Positions 44,337 through 53,788 are shown, numbered from the stretch's first letter. The stretch: 64,000 bases of DNA from Scandinavium sp036409475 (GCF_036409475.1 NZ_JAYRCK010000025.1:25424-89423), one strand, 5' to 3'. Program-made: numbers and translations. The notes: generated from the letters alone by a model not told the origin.

Positions 44337-45749
44337 TTATACAGACACGTGCTGGTGCTTACGTAGACGGCTCAGACTGAACAAAACCGCAATGGCTGAT
44401 GCGCCAACGGCAATCCATAAACTCATTCTTACCGCTTGTTCTTCCAGTACAAGCGAGCCATGACTCGCCAGTATTGCCAGCAGAACCCCAACGATGGCAG
44501 CCCCGATACATTGACCAAACGTACGCGCTATCGCCAGCACGCCGGAGGCATAGCCGCTGTGCTCCCGTGCTACATTCGACAGCATTTCCCGGTTGTTCGG
44601 GCTCTGGAAACAGCCAAATCCCATCCCACAAATCAGGCTACGAAGCCCTACATCCCATGTGGCAGCATGATCCGGAAGCGTTGCCAGCAAGCCTAATCCC
44701 GCGACAAAGACCAATAACCCGCAGGTTGAGATAAGCGACGGCGAATACTTGTCAGCTAAGCGACCGGCATGCGGGGCAACCAATACAATCCCCGCAGGCC
44801 ATGGCGTAAACAGCAACGCTGAAGTCAGCGCGTCGTAACCGTAGAGACTCTGAAACAGGAAAGGCAGCGCGATAAACGTTATCCCCTGGCTTATAAATGA
44901 CGCCAGCGACGTCAGCACGGCCAGCGAAAAGCGACCATTGGTGAAGATGACGGGCGGCAACAACGGTTTGGCTGCTCGGCGGATTTGCCAGATGAATGCA
45001 AAGCCACTGACTACCGTCAGCAACGCCCAGCACAGAATGGCGGTATTGAATGAGTGCATCTCAGAAAAGCTGTTTGCCGTCATAATCAAAGAACCGAGCA
45101 GAATGGCTGAAAGCACGGCTCCTGCAGTATCAAAAGGCTCTTTACGAGACGGCGGCGCATGAGGAATAGCTTTCTTCGCCAGATAGAGTGCGACGACTCC
45201 GGGAACAATATTGATGGCAAACAGTGATTGCCACCCCAAAGTTTCCAACAAACTCCCGCCAATGACCGGTGAAATAGCGGTACTTGCCGCAATCAATAAC
45301 GCATTCAAACCCAGAATTCGTCCCAGTAAGCGCCCCGGAAATATCGAACGCAGAATAGCGGGAGCAATACTTAATGTGGCTGCACCGCCTATGCCTTGAA
45401 TCACTCGCATTGTGAGTAGCATGTCGGCGGAGGTGGCCAGCGCGCAACCCAGCGAAGAGAGCGTAAAGACGCTCAATCCAAACAGGAACACCGGACGAAA
45501 ACCTAAGCGAGTCGCCAGCGCAGCAAAGATGGCGAGCGTCATTGCCGCCGACAGCAAATAGCCATTAGCAAACCAGACGGCGACGGTCGCGGACACCTGC
45601 AGTGAATGTGCCATTCCGGGAAGGGCAATGTTGATCATCGAGCCATCAAAGACCGCCATCACGGTGGATGTCATCACAGCAGCCATCACGCTGGCGCGAG
45701 CTTTACCCGGCAGGCCTTCATCGCCCGGTTGGTCGGAAAATAGTTCCAT
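44337..45749 (-). CDS. MFS transporter, DHA2-type drug efflux family
   Basis: A 470-residue major-facilitator protein resembling 14-helix multidrug exporters: the helix-1 motif VFDGSMINIALPGMA is a variant of the usual D-x-T/S-I-V-N-V-A-L-P, then LATRLGFRPVF (motif A region) and RVIQGIGGAATLSIAPAILRSIF (motif B/C region). It is divergent from the LysR gene at 45872, so likely controlled by it. It runs towards osmC. Substrate unknown. Confidence 0.85.
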   Translation of the reverse strand: MELFSDQPGDEGLPGKARASVMAAVMTSTVMAVFDGSMINIALPGMAHSLQVSATVAVWFANGYLLSAAMTLAIFAALATRLGFRPVFLFGLSVFTLSSLGCALATSADMLLTMRVIQGIGGAATLSIAPAILRSIFPGRLLGRILGLNALLIAASTAISPVIGGSLLETLGWQSLFAINIVPGVVALYLAKKAIPHAPPSRKEPFDTAGAVLSAILLGSLIMTANSFSEMHSFNTAILCWALLTVVSGFAFIWQIRRAAKPLLPPVIFTNGRFSLAVLTSLASFISQGITFIALPFLFQSLYGYDALTSALLFTPWPAGIVLVAPHAGRLADKYSPSLISTCGLLVFVAGLGLLATLPDHAATWDVGLRSLICGMGFGCFQSPNNREMLSNVAREHSGYASGVLAIARTFGQCIGAAIVGVLLAILASHGSLVLEEQAVRMSLWIAVGASAIAVLFSLSRLRKHQHVSV

Positions 45750-45871
45750 TGTGAACTCCTGAATACTGGTGTTTTGTTGCAGGAACTATAATCATGAGGG
45801 TAATAAGGCGGAAGACGCATGGATTGCACTTTATAGTTGCGCCAAACGCCATCTATTAGCATAAAGGGAAA

Positions 45872-46798
45872 ATGATGTCCGATCCTGATTTCAATTTGCT
45901 CATCGCGCTCGACGTGCTGCTTGCTGAAGCGAGCGTTGCGGCAGCTGCGCGTCGTTTGAATTTGAGCTCCTCGGCGATGAGCCGCACACTCAGCCGTTTA
46001 CGCGATGTTACCGGCGACCCGATTTTAGTGCGTGCAGGGCGTGCGATGGTGCTGACGCCCTGGGCTGAAGCAACACGCGACAGAGCGCGAAACGCCGTGC
46101 AGGAGGCAAGGGCGGTGTTGCAACCTTCCACCGAAACATTCAATGCTCATAACCTGGAGCGCCTGTTTACCGTGCGTGCAAACGATGGCTTTGTGGTGGC
46201 TTTTGGCCCTCCTTTAATCGCTGCGATTGCACAAGCCGCGCCAAACGTCTGTTTACGTTTTGCGCCAAAGCCTGAGAAAAATTCACGCTATTTACGTGAA
46301 GGATTGGTCGACCTTGAAATTGGCGTTCAGGGCAATATGGGCCCCGAAATCCGTCTCCAGCGTCTGTTCGAGGATCGCTTTATTGGCGCGGTGCGTAAAA
46401 ATCATCCGTTGGCTTTGCAGCCTTCAGTCACCCTGGAAGATTACACGGCCTGGGGCTATGTTGTTGCCGCCCCGGATGGCACGGTAAGTGGATTTGTTGA
46501 TGAGGCACTGGCGGGTCTTGGGCTGACTCGCAAAGTAGCAAGCGTTGTGCCAGGCTTTCCAACAGCATTATCGGTAGCGCTTGCGTCGGATTTAATTGCG
46601 CTGGTGCCAGCGCTGTATCTGATTAATCAACAGATGACCGACAAGCTGCATGTTTTTGAATTACCGTTTAAAACCCGAAGCTTTACCGTGTCGCAAATGT
46701 GGCATCCCCGCATGGAAAGGGACCCGGCGCATCGCTGGCTTCGTCAGACAATAGTGGACGTGTGCCAGCGTCAATTTAAAGAGAAACAGGGGCTCTGA
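45872..46798 (+). CDS. LysR-family transcriptional regulator
   Basis: A 308-residue LysR regulator: the N-terminal winged helix contains DVLLAEASVAAAARRLNLSSSAMSRTLSRLRDVTGDPILVR (about residues 12-52), followed by a periplasmic-binding-like effector domain. It is divergent from the MFS efflux gene with a 122-base gap, the usual layout for regulation of the neighbour. The start could be either of two adjacent in-frame ATGs (45872 or 45875). An 8-bp palindrome CCTGTTTC-GG-GAAACAGG lies just after its stop. Confidence 0.88.
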   Translation: MMSDPDFNLLIALDVLLAEASVAAAARRLNLSSSAMSRTLSRLRDVTGDPILVRAGRAMVLTPWAEATRDRARNAVQEARAVLQPSTETFNAHNLERLFTVRANDGFVVAFGPPLIAAIAQAAPNVCLRFAPKPEKNSRYLREGLVDLEIGVQGNMGPEIRLQRLFEDRFIGAVRKNHPLALQPSVTLEDYTAWGYVVAAPDGTVSGFVDEALAGLGLTRKVASVVPGFPTALSVALASDLIALVPALYLINQQMTDKLHVFELPFKTRSFTVSQMWHPRMERDPAHRWLRQTIVDVCQRQFKEKQGL

Positions 46799-46960
46799 AT
46801 GCCTCGTCCTGTTTCGGGAAACAGGCAGCTATGCCGTTGGACATCACAGGGAATTAGGAGGATTCGGGGGCAAACTTTTTAGTTTTCTCAGTGGCGCAGT
46901 CTACATTCACTTATTGATAAAGTAGCCATACTTTGGCTATCAGTACGATCAGGAAAAATA

Positions 46961-47761
46961 ATGACAATTCATCGTAATACGTTTGCTGCAGCCGCCGTGC
47001 TTTCGCTGTTCAGCACTTATGCTTGTGCCGAAGCCGATCTCGGTTCTATCGATCTCTTTTCCAGCCAAAATAAAGAAAGCCCGGTTCCGAAAGGCTTTGT
47101 CGTCGGTGCCGCAACAATTAGTGGGCAGGCTCGTTATCAGGGACAAGATAACTCAACCTATTTTATTCCCGGTGCGCTCTATTTTGGCGATCAGCTAATG
47201 TATCTCGGCGATCGCGCCCGCTACTATTTTCACGTGGATGACACCTTTGCCTTTTATGGCTACGGCCGTTATCGCTTTGGTAACCTCGATCCAGGTGATG
47301 CCGACCAGCTACACGGTATGCATAAACGAAAAGGGGAGTTTGAGGCCGGAGCGGGTGCCACACTGATAACACCATATGCCCTTTTGTCCGCACGTTTTGC
47401 CTCGGACGTTACCGGGCGAAGCAACGGACAAGAACTGCTTTTATGGGCCGATTTCCCCATCGTGAAAGATAATTTATTAGTGATGCCGGGCATGGGGATG
47501 ATGATCCGCAGTGACAAGATGGCGAACTACTATTTCGGCGGCGTTTCTTCTTCTGAAGCCACACCGCAGCGCAAAGAGTGGGACACGGGCACCACGTTTT
47601 CCCCTATGGCGGCGGTTATAACCAGCTACCGTTTCAGCCCGAATTGGGTGGGGATGTTTGCGGCCAACTATGAGTTTTACGACAAAGACATTGCCGATAG
47701 CCCGATCGTTCAGCATAACGGCGAATGGTATGTCATTACTGGTGTGGGTTATACCTGGTAA
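46961..47761 (+). CDS. MipA/OmpV-family outer-membrane protein
   Basis: A 266-residue outer-membrane barrel of the MipA/OmpV family. It has a signal peptide with likely cleavage ACA-EADL, then the family pattern GFVVGAATISGQARYQGQDN, aromatic-rich strands such as ALYFGDQLMYLGDRARYYF, and the C-terminal YVITGVGYTW ending in the aromatic residue required for barrel insertion. OmpV is a Vibrio/Salmonella porin and adhesion factor; MipA scaffolds murein enzymes in E. coli. The role here is unknown. It is followed 35 bases later by another barrel protein and is probably co-transcribed with it. Confidence 0.8.
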   Translation: MTIHRNTFAAAAVLSLFSTYACAEADLGSIDLFSSQNKESPVPKGFVVGAATISGQARYQGQDNSTYFIPGALYFGDQLMYLGDRARYYFHVDDTFAFYGYGRYRFGNLDPGDADQLHGMHKRKGEFEAGAGATLITPYALLSARFASDVTGRSNGQELLLWADFPIVKDNLLVMPGMGMMIRSDKMANYYFGGVSSSEATPQRKEWDTGTTFSPMAAVITSYRFSPNWVGMFAANYEFYDKDIADSPIVQHNGEWYVITGVGYTW

Positions 47762-47795
47762 AGAACAGTCGCCATCACAGGAGGTATGACACTCA

Positions 47796-48746
47796 ATGAA
47801 GATCATATTTTCTCCACTCCTCCTGCTGGTGGCCCTGACCCTGCCCGAAAAAAGTTTTTCTGCGCGCGACGGGAACCGCATCCGCCAGCGAGCCAATGCT
47901 GTGCTTAGCCTGATGAGCTATACCGTTGTGCCGGATGTCACCGCGAGCGATCTCAATATCGGCAGTGGTTCCGGTGAAAAAAACGAACTGGATATCACCC
48001 AGTTTGGTGGCGGGGCGACACTCAGCGACAGCTTCCCTCTCTATCTCGAAGGCACGATGGGGTACAGCCGCTTCGACCCTGGCTTTGTGTTATCTGACGG
48101 AACAGAAAGCCGAAAAATCCCCACCAAATGGAACAGCCTGACCGCCACCGGCGGCATAGGCTGGGATTTTAAACTTTATACCGACAGATGGGGCGGCAAG
48201 CTGGTGTTACGCCCGATAGCCAACTTCATGCTCGGAACCATGGCCAGCGATGTCCGCATCGGAAGTGCCGTTATCGAGCGGCGACGGGATGCCGATTATC
48301 AGTTTCTTGATGGCGGGCGACTCAATGCTTACGGCCTGGGCGGATCGTTAATGCTGGATTATGAGTTGGTATCCGATCCGCAGGACATTGATGTCGAACT
48401 CCGCTATTCCAGTATGAGTCTGAATACTTTTGGCAGCACGTCAGATGCCGTGCAGGGTGAAGCCTATGCGCAGAACCTCGGGCTTTATTTGCGTCGCCGT
48501 GCGCCGATTTCTGACTTGACGTTGCTTAAAAGCCCGGTGCGTTATGTTCTTGAAGGGGCGCACACCGAATATCTCGGCGATCAGCGCGGGGAGCTGGGTT
48601 TTAACAGCCTGAGTTCGGTCGGATTGGGGATCGAAATCGACAGCAGTAAATATCCGGTGTTTATCACCCGAACCCGACTCGTCGCACGCTACATGTTTGG
48701 TGAAAATACCAGCGGGTACGGTGTTGGCCTGGCGATGAGTTTTTAG
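47796..48746 (+). CDS. Solitary outer-membrane autotransporter-like barrel protein
   Basis: A 316-residue protein with signal peptide (MKIIFSPLLLLVALTLPEKS-FSA) and beta-strand pattern throughout, resembling the solitary autotransporter barrel domain family (Omp_AT). It lacks a passenger domain and ends YGVGLAMSF with a terminal Phe, the barrel assembly signal. Acidic and aromatic residues alternate in TLSDSFPLYLEGTMGYSRFD. GGAGG precedes the start. It forms a two-gene unit with the MipA/OmpV-like gene. No known function. Confidence 0.75.
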   Translation: MKIIFSPLLLLVALTLPEKSFSARDGNRIRQRANAVLSLMSYTVVPDVTASDLNIGSGSGEKNELDITQFGGGATLSDSFPLYLEGTMGYSRFDPGFVLSDGTESRKIPTKWNSLTATGGIGWDFKLYTDRWGGKLVLRPIANFMLGTMASDVRIGSAVIERRRDADYQFLDGGRLNAYGLGGSLMLDYELVSDPQDIDVELRYSSMSLNTFGSTSDAVQGEAYAQNLGLYLRRRAPISDLTLLKSPVRYVLEGAHTEYLGDQRGELGFNSLSSVGLGIEIDSSKYPVFITRTRLVARYMFGENTSGYGVGLAMSF

Positions 48747-48812
48747 GCAATGCGCTTCAGGCAGCGCGGCTATAAAGCGGTGCTTATCTGAGATAACAGC
48801 GGGATAAGAGAG

Positions 48813-48836
48813 CAGGGCGAAGATAGCTTCGCCCTG
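48813..48836. terminator. Bidirectional terminator between the barrel gene and digH
   Basis: Perfect 10-bp stem CAGGGCGAAG/CTTCGCCCTG with a four-base loop, in a convergent gap. No long T run. Confidence 0.65.
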
Positions 48837-48841
48837 TCAAT

Positions 48842-50185
48842 TTAACTGCCCCAGCGGTTTCGCAAATAATTGACTGCATCCTGCGCCTGAGGCTGGTTCA
48901 GGTTATTTTCACGGAACAGAATGGTCCCCTGAATTTGCGGCAAAGCGTCATTCAAATCGAGTTGCTTTTTAAGCTCCGGCACGCCACCGCCCACCATCCA
49001 GTCAGGTTCATTCTTCGACGGCATTCCCACTTTATACAGCGCAATACCGATATACAGACGGGTATGTGTCGGTTTCACCACATCGGCCCACCACTTTGCC
49101 AATACATCGTAACGTGCAGCATCACGGGCGAAAGGCCAGTAAAGCTGAGGCGCAATGTAGTCCAGCCATCCTTGCTGAACCCAACGACGGGTATCGGCAT
49201 AAGATTCGTCATAAGCCTGTGCACCACGCGTGTCTGACCCTGCGGGATCAAACGAACGATTGCGCCAGACACCCGCCGGGCTAACACCAAACTGCACGTT
49301 AGGGTTGAGCTGTTTAATGCTGCGCGACACCTGCGAAATCAGCAGCTCGGTGTTATGCCGCCGCCAGTCGGCCTTCGAGGCAAAACCCTGACCATATTGA
49401 CGGAATGTCGGGTTGTCGTTCAGCGCCGAGCCTGGTGACTCGGTATAGAAGTAGTCGTCGAACTGCACGCCGTCGACCGGATAACGCGACACTACTTCGG
49501 ACACGATACTGGTAATCCAGTCCCGCGCTTCAGGGATGCCAGGGTCAAGAACATAGCGGTCGCCAGACACTCTGATCCAGTCTCGATGCGCCACAAACAC
49601 GCTTGCCGGATGCAGTGAAATCGTACGGTTGAGCGCCGCCGTTGTTCCTGGTTTGATGTTGGTCGAGACGCGATACGGGTTAAACCACGCATGAACTTTC
49701 ATGCCGCGTTTATGCGCTTCGTCGAGCATGAACATCAGCGGATCGTAACCCGGGTCCTGGCCAATGGTGCCGGTCAGCATATCTGACCACGGTAAAATCT
49801 GCGACGGCCACAACGCGGTCCCGTCCGGCTTCACCTGGAAAAACACGGTATTAATGCCGAGGCTTTTGAGTTTATCGAGTTTATCGGTCAGGGCTTTCTT
49901 TTGCATGGCGGCGCGAGCGGCCGGAACGCTCACATTCACTGAGGGAATGGGTGGCCAATCGAGGCGCGAGACAGTGGTCAACCATACGCCGCGCACGGGC
50001 TCGTGGTCAGAGAATGATTTATCGGGCAGCGGATGTTTGGCTACCGCCGGCAGCGGCGTCACCAGTGATTTTGGTGGTTTAGATCCGCAGCTTGCTAGCA
50101 CCAGCGCAGTCACAATCAAAAGGCTGGTGCGGATTAAGGGAAGGCGACGTGTGCTGATGATGGTATCCCTACATTTATCAGGCAT
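48842..50185 (-). CDS. digH: Glycosidase-like lipoprotein DigH (YddW), divisome-localised
   Basis: GHL10-family glycosyl hydrolase; E. coli DigH is an outer-membrane lipoprotein cleaving denuded septal glycan strands. A start at 50185 gives 447 residues with a lipobox LVLASC (lipidated Cys near residue 33). The TIM-barrel signatures VRGVWLTTVSRLDWPPIPSV, NTVFFQVKPDGTALWPSQILPWSD, RGMKVHAWFNPYRVS and VDGVQFDDYFYTES (catalytic Asp pair) are plain. The upstream frame to 50242 is not conserved. Confidence 0.92.
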   Translation of the reverse strand: MPDKCRDTIISTRRLPLIRTSLLIVTALVLASCGSKPPKSLVTPLPAVAKHPLPDKSFSDHEPVRGVWLTTVSRLDWPPIPSVNVSVPAARAAMQKKALTDKLDKLKSLGINTVFFQVKPDGTALWPSQILPWSDMLTGTIGQDPGYDPLMFMLDEAHKRGMKVHAWFNPYRVSTNIKPGTTAALNRTISLHPASVFVAHRDWIRVSGDRYVLDPGIPEARDWITSIVSEVVSRYPVDGVQFDDYFYTESPGSALNDNPTFRQYGQGFASKADWRRHNTELLISQVSRSIKQLNPNVQFGVSPAGVWRNRSFDPAGSDTRGAQAYDESYADTRRWVQQGWLDYIAPQLYWPFARDAARYDVLAKWWADVVKPTHTRLYIGIALYKVGMPSKNEPDWMVGGGVPELKKQLDLNDALPQIQGTILFRENNLNQPQAQDAVNYLRNRWGS

Positions 50186-50269
50186 GAGCTGGAAACGATA
50201 TTTTGGTCTTATTCTCAGAACAGAGCAAGCCGTCCGGTGCATTGCTCAGTGCGTCTTGTTCTCCGAATC

Positions 50270-50602
50270 TTATTTATCGGAACCTTGCGGATAATGTGGA
50301 TTGTTATTCAACCAGCTTAACGCCATCTGACGCTGCTCTTCCGTCACGATGCCGTCAGGATTACCGTCGAGGCCGTAGCGCTGAGTCTGGGTGGCTAACG
50401 CCAGCTGATAGGGAATGGTGCGCGTATAACGTTTCAGCGCTTTGGCGATTTCCACCCCGGGAAAATCAATGTCACGGCGGCTGGCATCGGCAATCAGCTC
50501 CTGCATAATGCCGCTTTTCATCGGCAGCGGTGGATCTCTGTCAAAAAGCAGAGGCCAGCTTTCACGCAGCAGGAGGGCACGTTGAGACTTATCCAAAATC
50601 AA
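50270..50602 (-). CDS. Short ProQ/FinO-domain protein
   Basis: A 110-residue protein with the ProQ/FinO RNA-chaperone core: LRESWPLLFDRDPPLPMKSGIMQELIAD matches the family pattern (hydrophobic-FP-x-F ... PLKxGI-x-x-L), then VEIAKALKRYTRTIPYQLALA, the R-x-Y-T-x-S/T-x-x-Y-L segment, and a C-terminal helix TEEQRQMALSWLNNN. It has no linker or Tudor domain, so it is a minimalist version distinct from chromosomal ProQ (about 230 residues). It probably binds structured RNA. It sits 85 bases upstream of digH in the same direction. Family call by eye. Confidence 0.75.
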   Translation of the reverse strand: MILDKSQRALLLRESWPLLFDRDPPLPMKSGIMQELIADASRRDIDFPGVEIAKALKRYTRTIPYQLALATQTQRYGLDGNPDGIVTEEQRQMALSWLNNNPHYPQGSDK

Positions 50603-50695
50603 TTCCCGTCGCTATCTGTTTGTTTTTAACAGTATAAAACAAAGATGCCCGGGGCGTAGCGGATGGGGAGAGACTACTTTTGGTCGGTATTTCGG

Positions 50696-51010
50696 CTATT
50701 GCTGCGTATTACGTTGGATAGACTGAAGTAGCGTGTCGAGCAGGCCAGGGAAACGGGCGTCGAGATCTTCGCGACGAAGTGAAATCAAATTCTCTCTGCC
50801 TTGCGGACGCTGCCAGATAACGCCGCTGTCGCGCAGAACGCGCCAGTGGTGGGTCATCGTCGATTTCGCCACGTCCTGACGCAGCGCGCCACAGCTCAAC
50901 TCACTCCCATCAGCCAGGGTTTTCACTATCTCCAGACGCAGCGCATTGCCCAATGCAAAAAGGACATTTTCAAGGCGGATTTGTTCACGTTCTGGATGGT
51001 TGGCGATCAT
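50696..51010 (-). CDS. ArsR-family winged-helix repressor
   Basis: A 104-residue ArsR-type regulator: LFALGNALRLEIVKTLADGSELSCGALRQDVAKSTMTHHWRVLRDSGVI carries the winged helix (residues about 17-65). It has only one cysteine (about 40) and no classic metal-binding CxC, so metal sensing is unlikely. It is divergent from the second EF-G gene, with an interrupted palindrome over the intervening promoter, which suggests it represses that gene. Confidence 0.87.
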   Translation of the reverse strand: MIANHPEREQIRLENVLFALGNALRLEIVKTLADGSELSCGALRQDVAKSTMTHHWRVLRDSGVIWQRPQGRENLISLRREDLDARFPGLLDTLLQSIQRNTQQ

Positions 51011-51116
51011 ACTGTTCCTGTGTCTGCGGGCACGGTTGGTGGCCGGTAATATACCGAAAGCCCACGGTGAACGCCATGTGAGAAGCCGCCGTCTCGTCGA
51101 TAGCTACGATAGATAA

Positions 51117-51150
51117 AATAGTTCGAATATACTCGTACAGTTGTACTATT
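51117..51150. promoter_or_regulatory. Interrupted palindrome between arsR-type gene and fusA2
   Basis: AATAGTTCGAATATAC and GTACAGTTGTACTATT are inverted repeats matching at 12 of 16 positions around a two-base centre. The sequence TATACT inside it (51128-51133) is a candidate -10 for the EF-G gene. Size and symmetry fit an ArsR-dimer operator. Confidence 0.5.
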
Positions 51151-51219
51151 ATAGACGCCGTGAATGAAGAGCGGCCACTTCCGGTCGTTCACTACCAGTC
51201 AACTGACTAAGGACGCATC

Positions 51220-53322
51220 ATGCCCCGACCCATCCCCCTCGAACGTTATCGCAACATCGGTATCTCCGCGCATATCGATGCCGGTAAAACAACCACCACC
51301 GAGCGCATTCTGTTTTACACCGGAATGAGCCACAAACTGGGTGAAGTACACGATGGCGCGGCAACAACCGACTGGATGGCACAGGAGCAGGAGCGGGGGA
51401 TAACCATCACTTCGGCCGCGGTCAGCGCCTTCTGGCCGGGCATGGACCGGAACTTTGAACCGCACCGGATCAACATCATCGACACCCCGGGCCACGTGGA
51501 TTTCACCATTGAGGTGGAACGTTCCATGCGCGTGCTCGACGGCGCGGTAATGGTGTATGACTCCGTGGGCGGCGTGCAGCCGCAGTCTGAAACTGTCTGG
51601 CGGCAGGCTAACAAATACCACGTGCCGCGCCTGGCGTTCGTCAACAAAATGGATCGCCCCGGCGCTGACTTCTTCCGCGTCGTGCAGATGATGAAGGACA
51701 GATTGAAAGCTAACCCGGTGCCGATTGTCATTCCCGTCGGCGCAGAAGAGCATTTCAGCGGCGTGGTGGATCTGATCAAAATGCGAACCATTCACTGGGA
51801 TGATGAAACCCAGGGGATGACGTTCAGCTACGGTCCGGTGCCAGACGATTTACTGGAAACCGCTCAGCTGTGGCGCGAGAAAATGATCTCCGCCGCGGCG
51901 GAAGCCAATGACGCGCTGATGGATAAATATCTGGAAACGGGCACGCTGGATGAAAGTGACATTGTCACTGGTCTGCGTCAGCGTACCATTGCCGGGGAAA
52001 TTCAGCCAATGCTGGCGGGAAGTGCCTTTAAAAATAAAGGCGTACAGCGAATGCTGGATGCGGTCGTCGAGCTGATGCCGTCGCCGCTGGATGTGCCAGC
52101 CATTGACGGAATCGATGAAAAAGGGCAACCGGCGGAGCGCCACCCGAGCGACGATGAGCCGTTCTCGGCGCTGGCGTTCAAATTGATGACCGATCCGTAC
52201 GTCGGCCAACTGACCTTTATTCGCGTTTATTCGGGCGTTTTGAGGAAAGGCGATGCGGTGTATAACCCGGTAAAAGGCAAGAAAGAGCGTATTGGCAGGA
52301 TCGTGCTGATGCATGCCAATGACCGACATGAAGTCGACGAGCTGCGCGCCGGTGACATTGCTGCCTGTGTCGGGCTGAAAGATGTGACCACCGGCGATAC
52401 GCTAAGCGACCCGGATAAAGTGATCACTCTTGAGCGGATGGAGTTCCCGGAACCGGTGATTTCGCTCGCTATCGAGCCGAAAACTAAAGCCGACCAGGAG
52501 AAAATGGGCATCGCGCTGCAGCGGCTGGCGTCGGAAGATCCGTCTTTCCGACTGCACACCGATGAAGAATCCGGCCAGACCATCATTTCCGGGATGGGCG
52601 AACTGCATCTGGAAATCATCGTCGACAGGATGAAACGCGAGTTTGGCGTGGAGGCCAATATTGGCCGGCCACAGGTGACGTACCGGGAGACTATCCGCAA
52701 AGCGGTGAAGGAAATCGAAGGTAAGTTTGTGCGCCAGTCCGGCGGGAAAGGGCAGTACGGCCACGTTGTGCTGTCGCTGGAGCCACTTGAACCCGGCAGC
52801 GGTTTCGTTTTTGAAGACGCAACCAAAGGCGGCGTGGTGCCGCGCGAGTATATTCCTTCGGTGGAAAAAGGCCTGCGTGAAGCCATGAACAACGGCGTGC
52901 TGGCGGGGTATCCGGTGGTGGACGTCAAAGCCACACTGACGTTTGGCTCATACCATGACGTCGATTCTTCGGAAATGGCGTTCCGGATGGCGGCCATCTT
53001 TGGTTTCAAAGAGGGGGCGCGTAAGGCGGACCCGGTTATCCTCGAGCCGGTCATGCATGTGGAAGTGGAAACACCGGAGGATTACGCCGGGAATATCATG
53101 GGCGATTTATCCTCCCGACGTGGGATGGTGCAAGGCATGGAAGAGCGATTTGGCAGCCAGATAATCCGCGCCGACGTGCCGCTGGCCGAGATGTTCGGCT
53201 ATTCCACCACGCTGCGATCGATGTCCCAGGGCCGGGCCACGTACAGCATGGAGTTTCATCATTATGCCGAAGCTCCACGCAACGTAGCGGACGAGATAAT
53301 CGCTAAACGGGCGAAAGCCTGA
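51220..53322 (+). CDS. Second elongation factor G (EF-G paralogue)
   Basis: A 700-residue translational GTPase of the EF-G family. G motifs: AHIDAGKTTT (17-26), switch I RGITITSAA, DTPGHVDF (about 88), NKMDRPGADF (about 142), plus domains II-V to the end (YTREV-type loop replaced by YGHVVLSLEPLEPGSGF; SMSQGRATYSMEFHHYAEAP near the C terminus). It differs from housekeeping FusA, which is encoded in the str operon. It stands alone here behind an ArsR regulator, suggesting conditional expression, for example as a stress or drug-tolerant form or a recycling-specialised EF-G. Function is inferred. Confidence 0.9.
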   Translation: MPRPIPLERYRNIGISAHIDAGKTTTTERILFYTGMSHKLGEVHDGAATTDWMAQEQERGITITSAAVSAFWPGMDRNFEPHRINIIDTPGHVDFTIEVERSMRVLDGAVMVYDSVGGVQPQSETVWRQANKYHVPRLAFVNKMDRPGADFFRVVQMMKDRLKANPVPIVIPVGAEEHFSGVVDLIKMRTIHWDDETQGMTFSYGPVPDDLLETAQLWREKMISAAAEANDALMDKYLETGTLDESDIVTGLRQRTIAGEIQPMLAGSAFKNKGVQRMLDAVVELMPSPLDVPAIDGIDEKGQPAERHPSDDEPFSALAFKLMTDPYVGQLTFIRVYSGVLRKGDAVYNPVKGKKERIGRIVLMHANDRHEVDELRAGDIAACVGLKDVTTGDTLSDPDKVITLERMEFPEPVISLAIEPKTKADQEKMGIALQRLASEDPSFRLHTDEESGQTIISGMGELHLEIIVDRMKREFGVEANIGRPQVTYRETIRKAVKEIEGKFVRQSGGKGQYGHVVLSLEPLEPGSGFVFEDATKGGVVPREYIPSVEKGLREAMNNGVLAGYPVVDVKATLTFGSYHDVDSSEMAFRMAAIFGFKEGARKADPVILEPVMHVEVETPEDYAGNIMGDLSSRRGMVQGMEERFGSQIIRADVPLAEMFGYSTTLRSMSQGRATYSMEFHHYAEAPRNVADEIIAKRAKA

Positions 53323-53325
53323 CCT

Positions 53326-53362
53326 AAAGCGGCAGCTTCCTTCGGGAGGCTGCCGCTTTTTT
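53326..53362 (+). terminator. Terminator of the second EF-G gene
   Basis: AAAGCGGCAGC pairs with GCTGCCGCTTT, with an extended TCC/GGA inner stem, followed by six T residues. Confidence 0.88.
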
Positions 53363-53464
53363 ATGTTAAAGGGCAGGGAAGTCAGCACCCTCTGTTGCAC
53401 CAGGCTTTTAGAGTCAGTAAGGTGGACGACATTTTTAAGCAATCTCAAATCAGCAGGAAAAAGC

Positions 53465-53758
53465 ATGACCGGCCAGCCCTCAAAAGATCCGTTACACGGC
53501 GTCACTCTGGAAGCCTTACTCAACGCACTGGTCGCCCGATATGGCTGGAACGAGCTGGCAAAGCGCATCAATATCAATTGCTTCAAAAGCGACCCAAGCA
53601 TCAAATCGAGCCTGAAATTCCTGCGCCGTACGCCGTGGGCCCGCAAAGAAGTTGAAGAGCTGTATATCGATTCGCTTGAAGATCTGAGGGGCGCTGAAGA
53701 TAACCCTCCGGCGGATAATCCCTGGGCGAACTGGCAGGCGAAAAAGACAGAACAATAA
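53465..53758 (+). CDS. VF530-family DNA-binding protein
   Basis: A 97-residue protein of the VF530 family: DPLHGVTLEALLNALVARYGWNELAKRININCFKSDPSIKSSLKFLRRTPWARKEVEELYI is the entire conserved domain (about residues 7-70), followed by a low-complexity tail PPADNPWANWQAKK. The start at 53465 has AGGAAA upstream; the open frame reaches further back but is not conserved. Family members are small proteins thought to bind double-stranded DNA. It ends about 200 bases from dif. Confidence 0.85.
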   Translation: MTGQPSKDPLHGVTLEALLNALVARYGWNELAKRININCFKSDPSIKSSLKFLRRTPWARKEVEELYIDSLEDLRGAEDNPPADNPWANWQAKKTEQ

Positions 53759-53788
53759 TTTGCTGGCAACTGGCATCAAAATCTGAAG

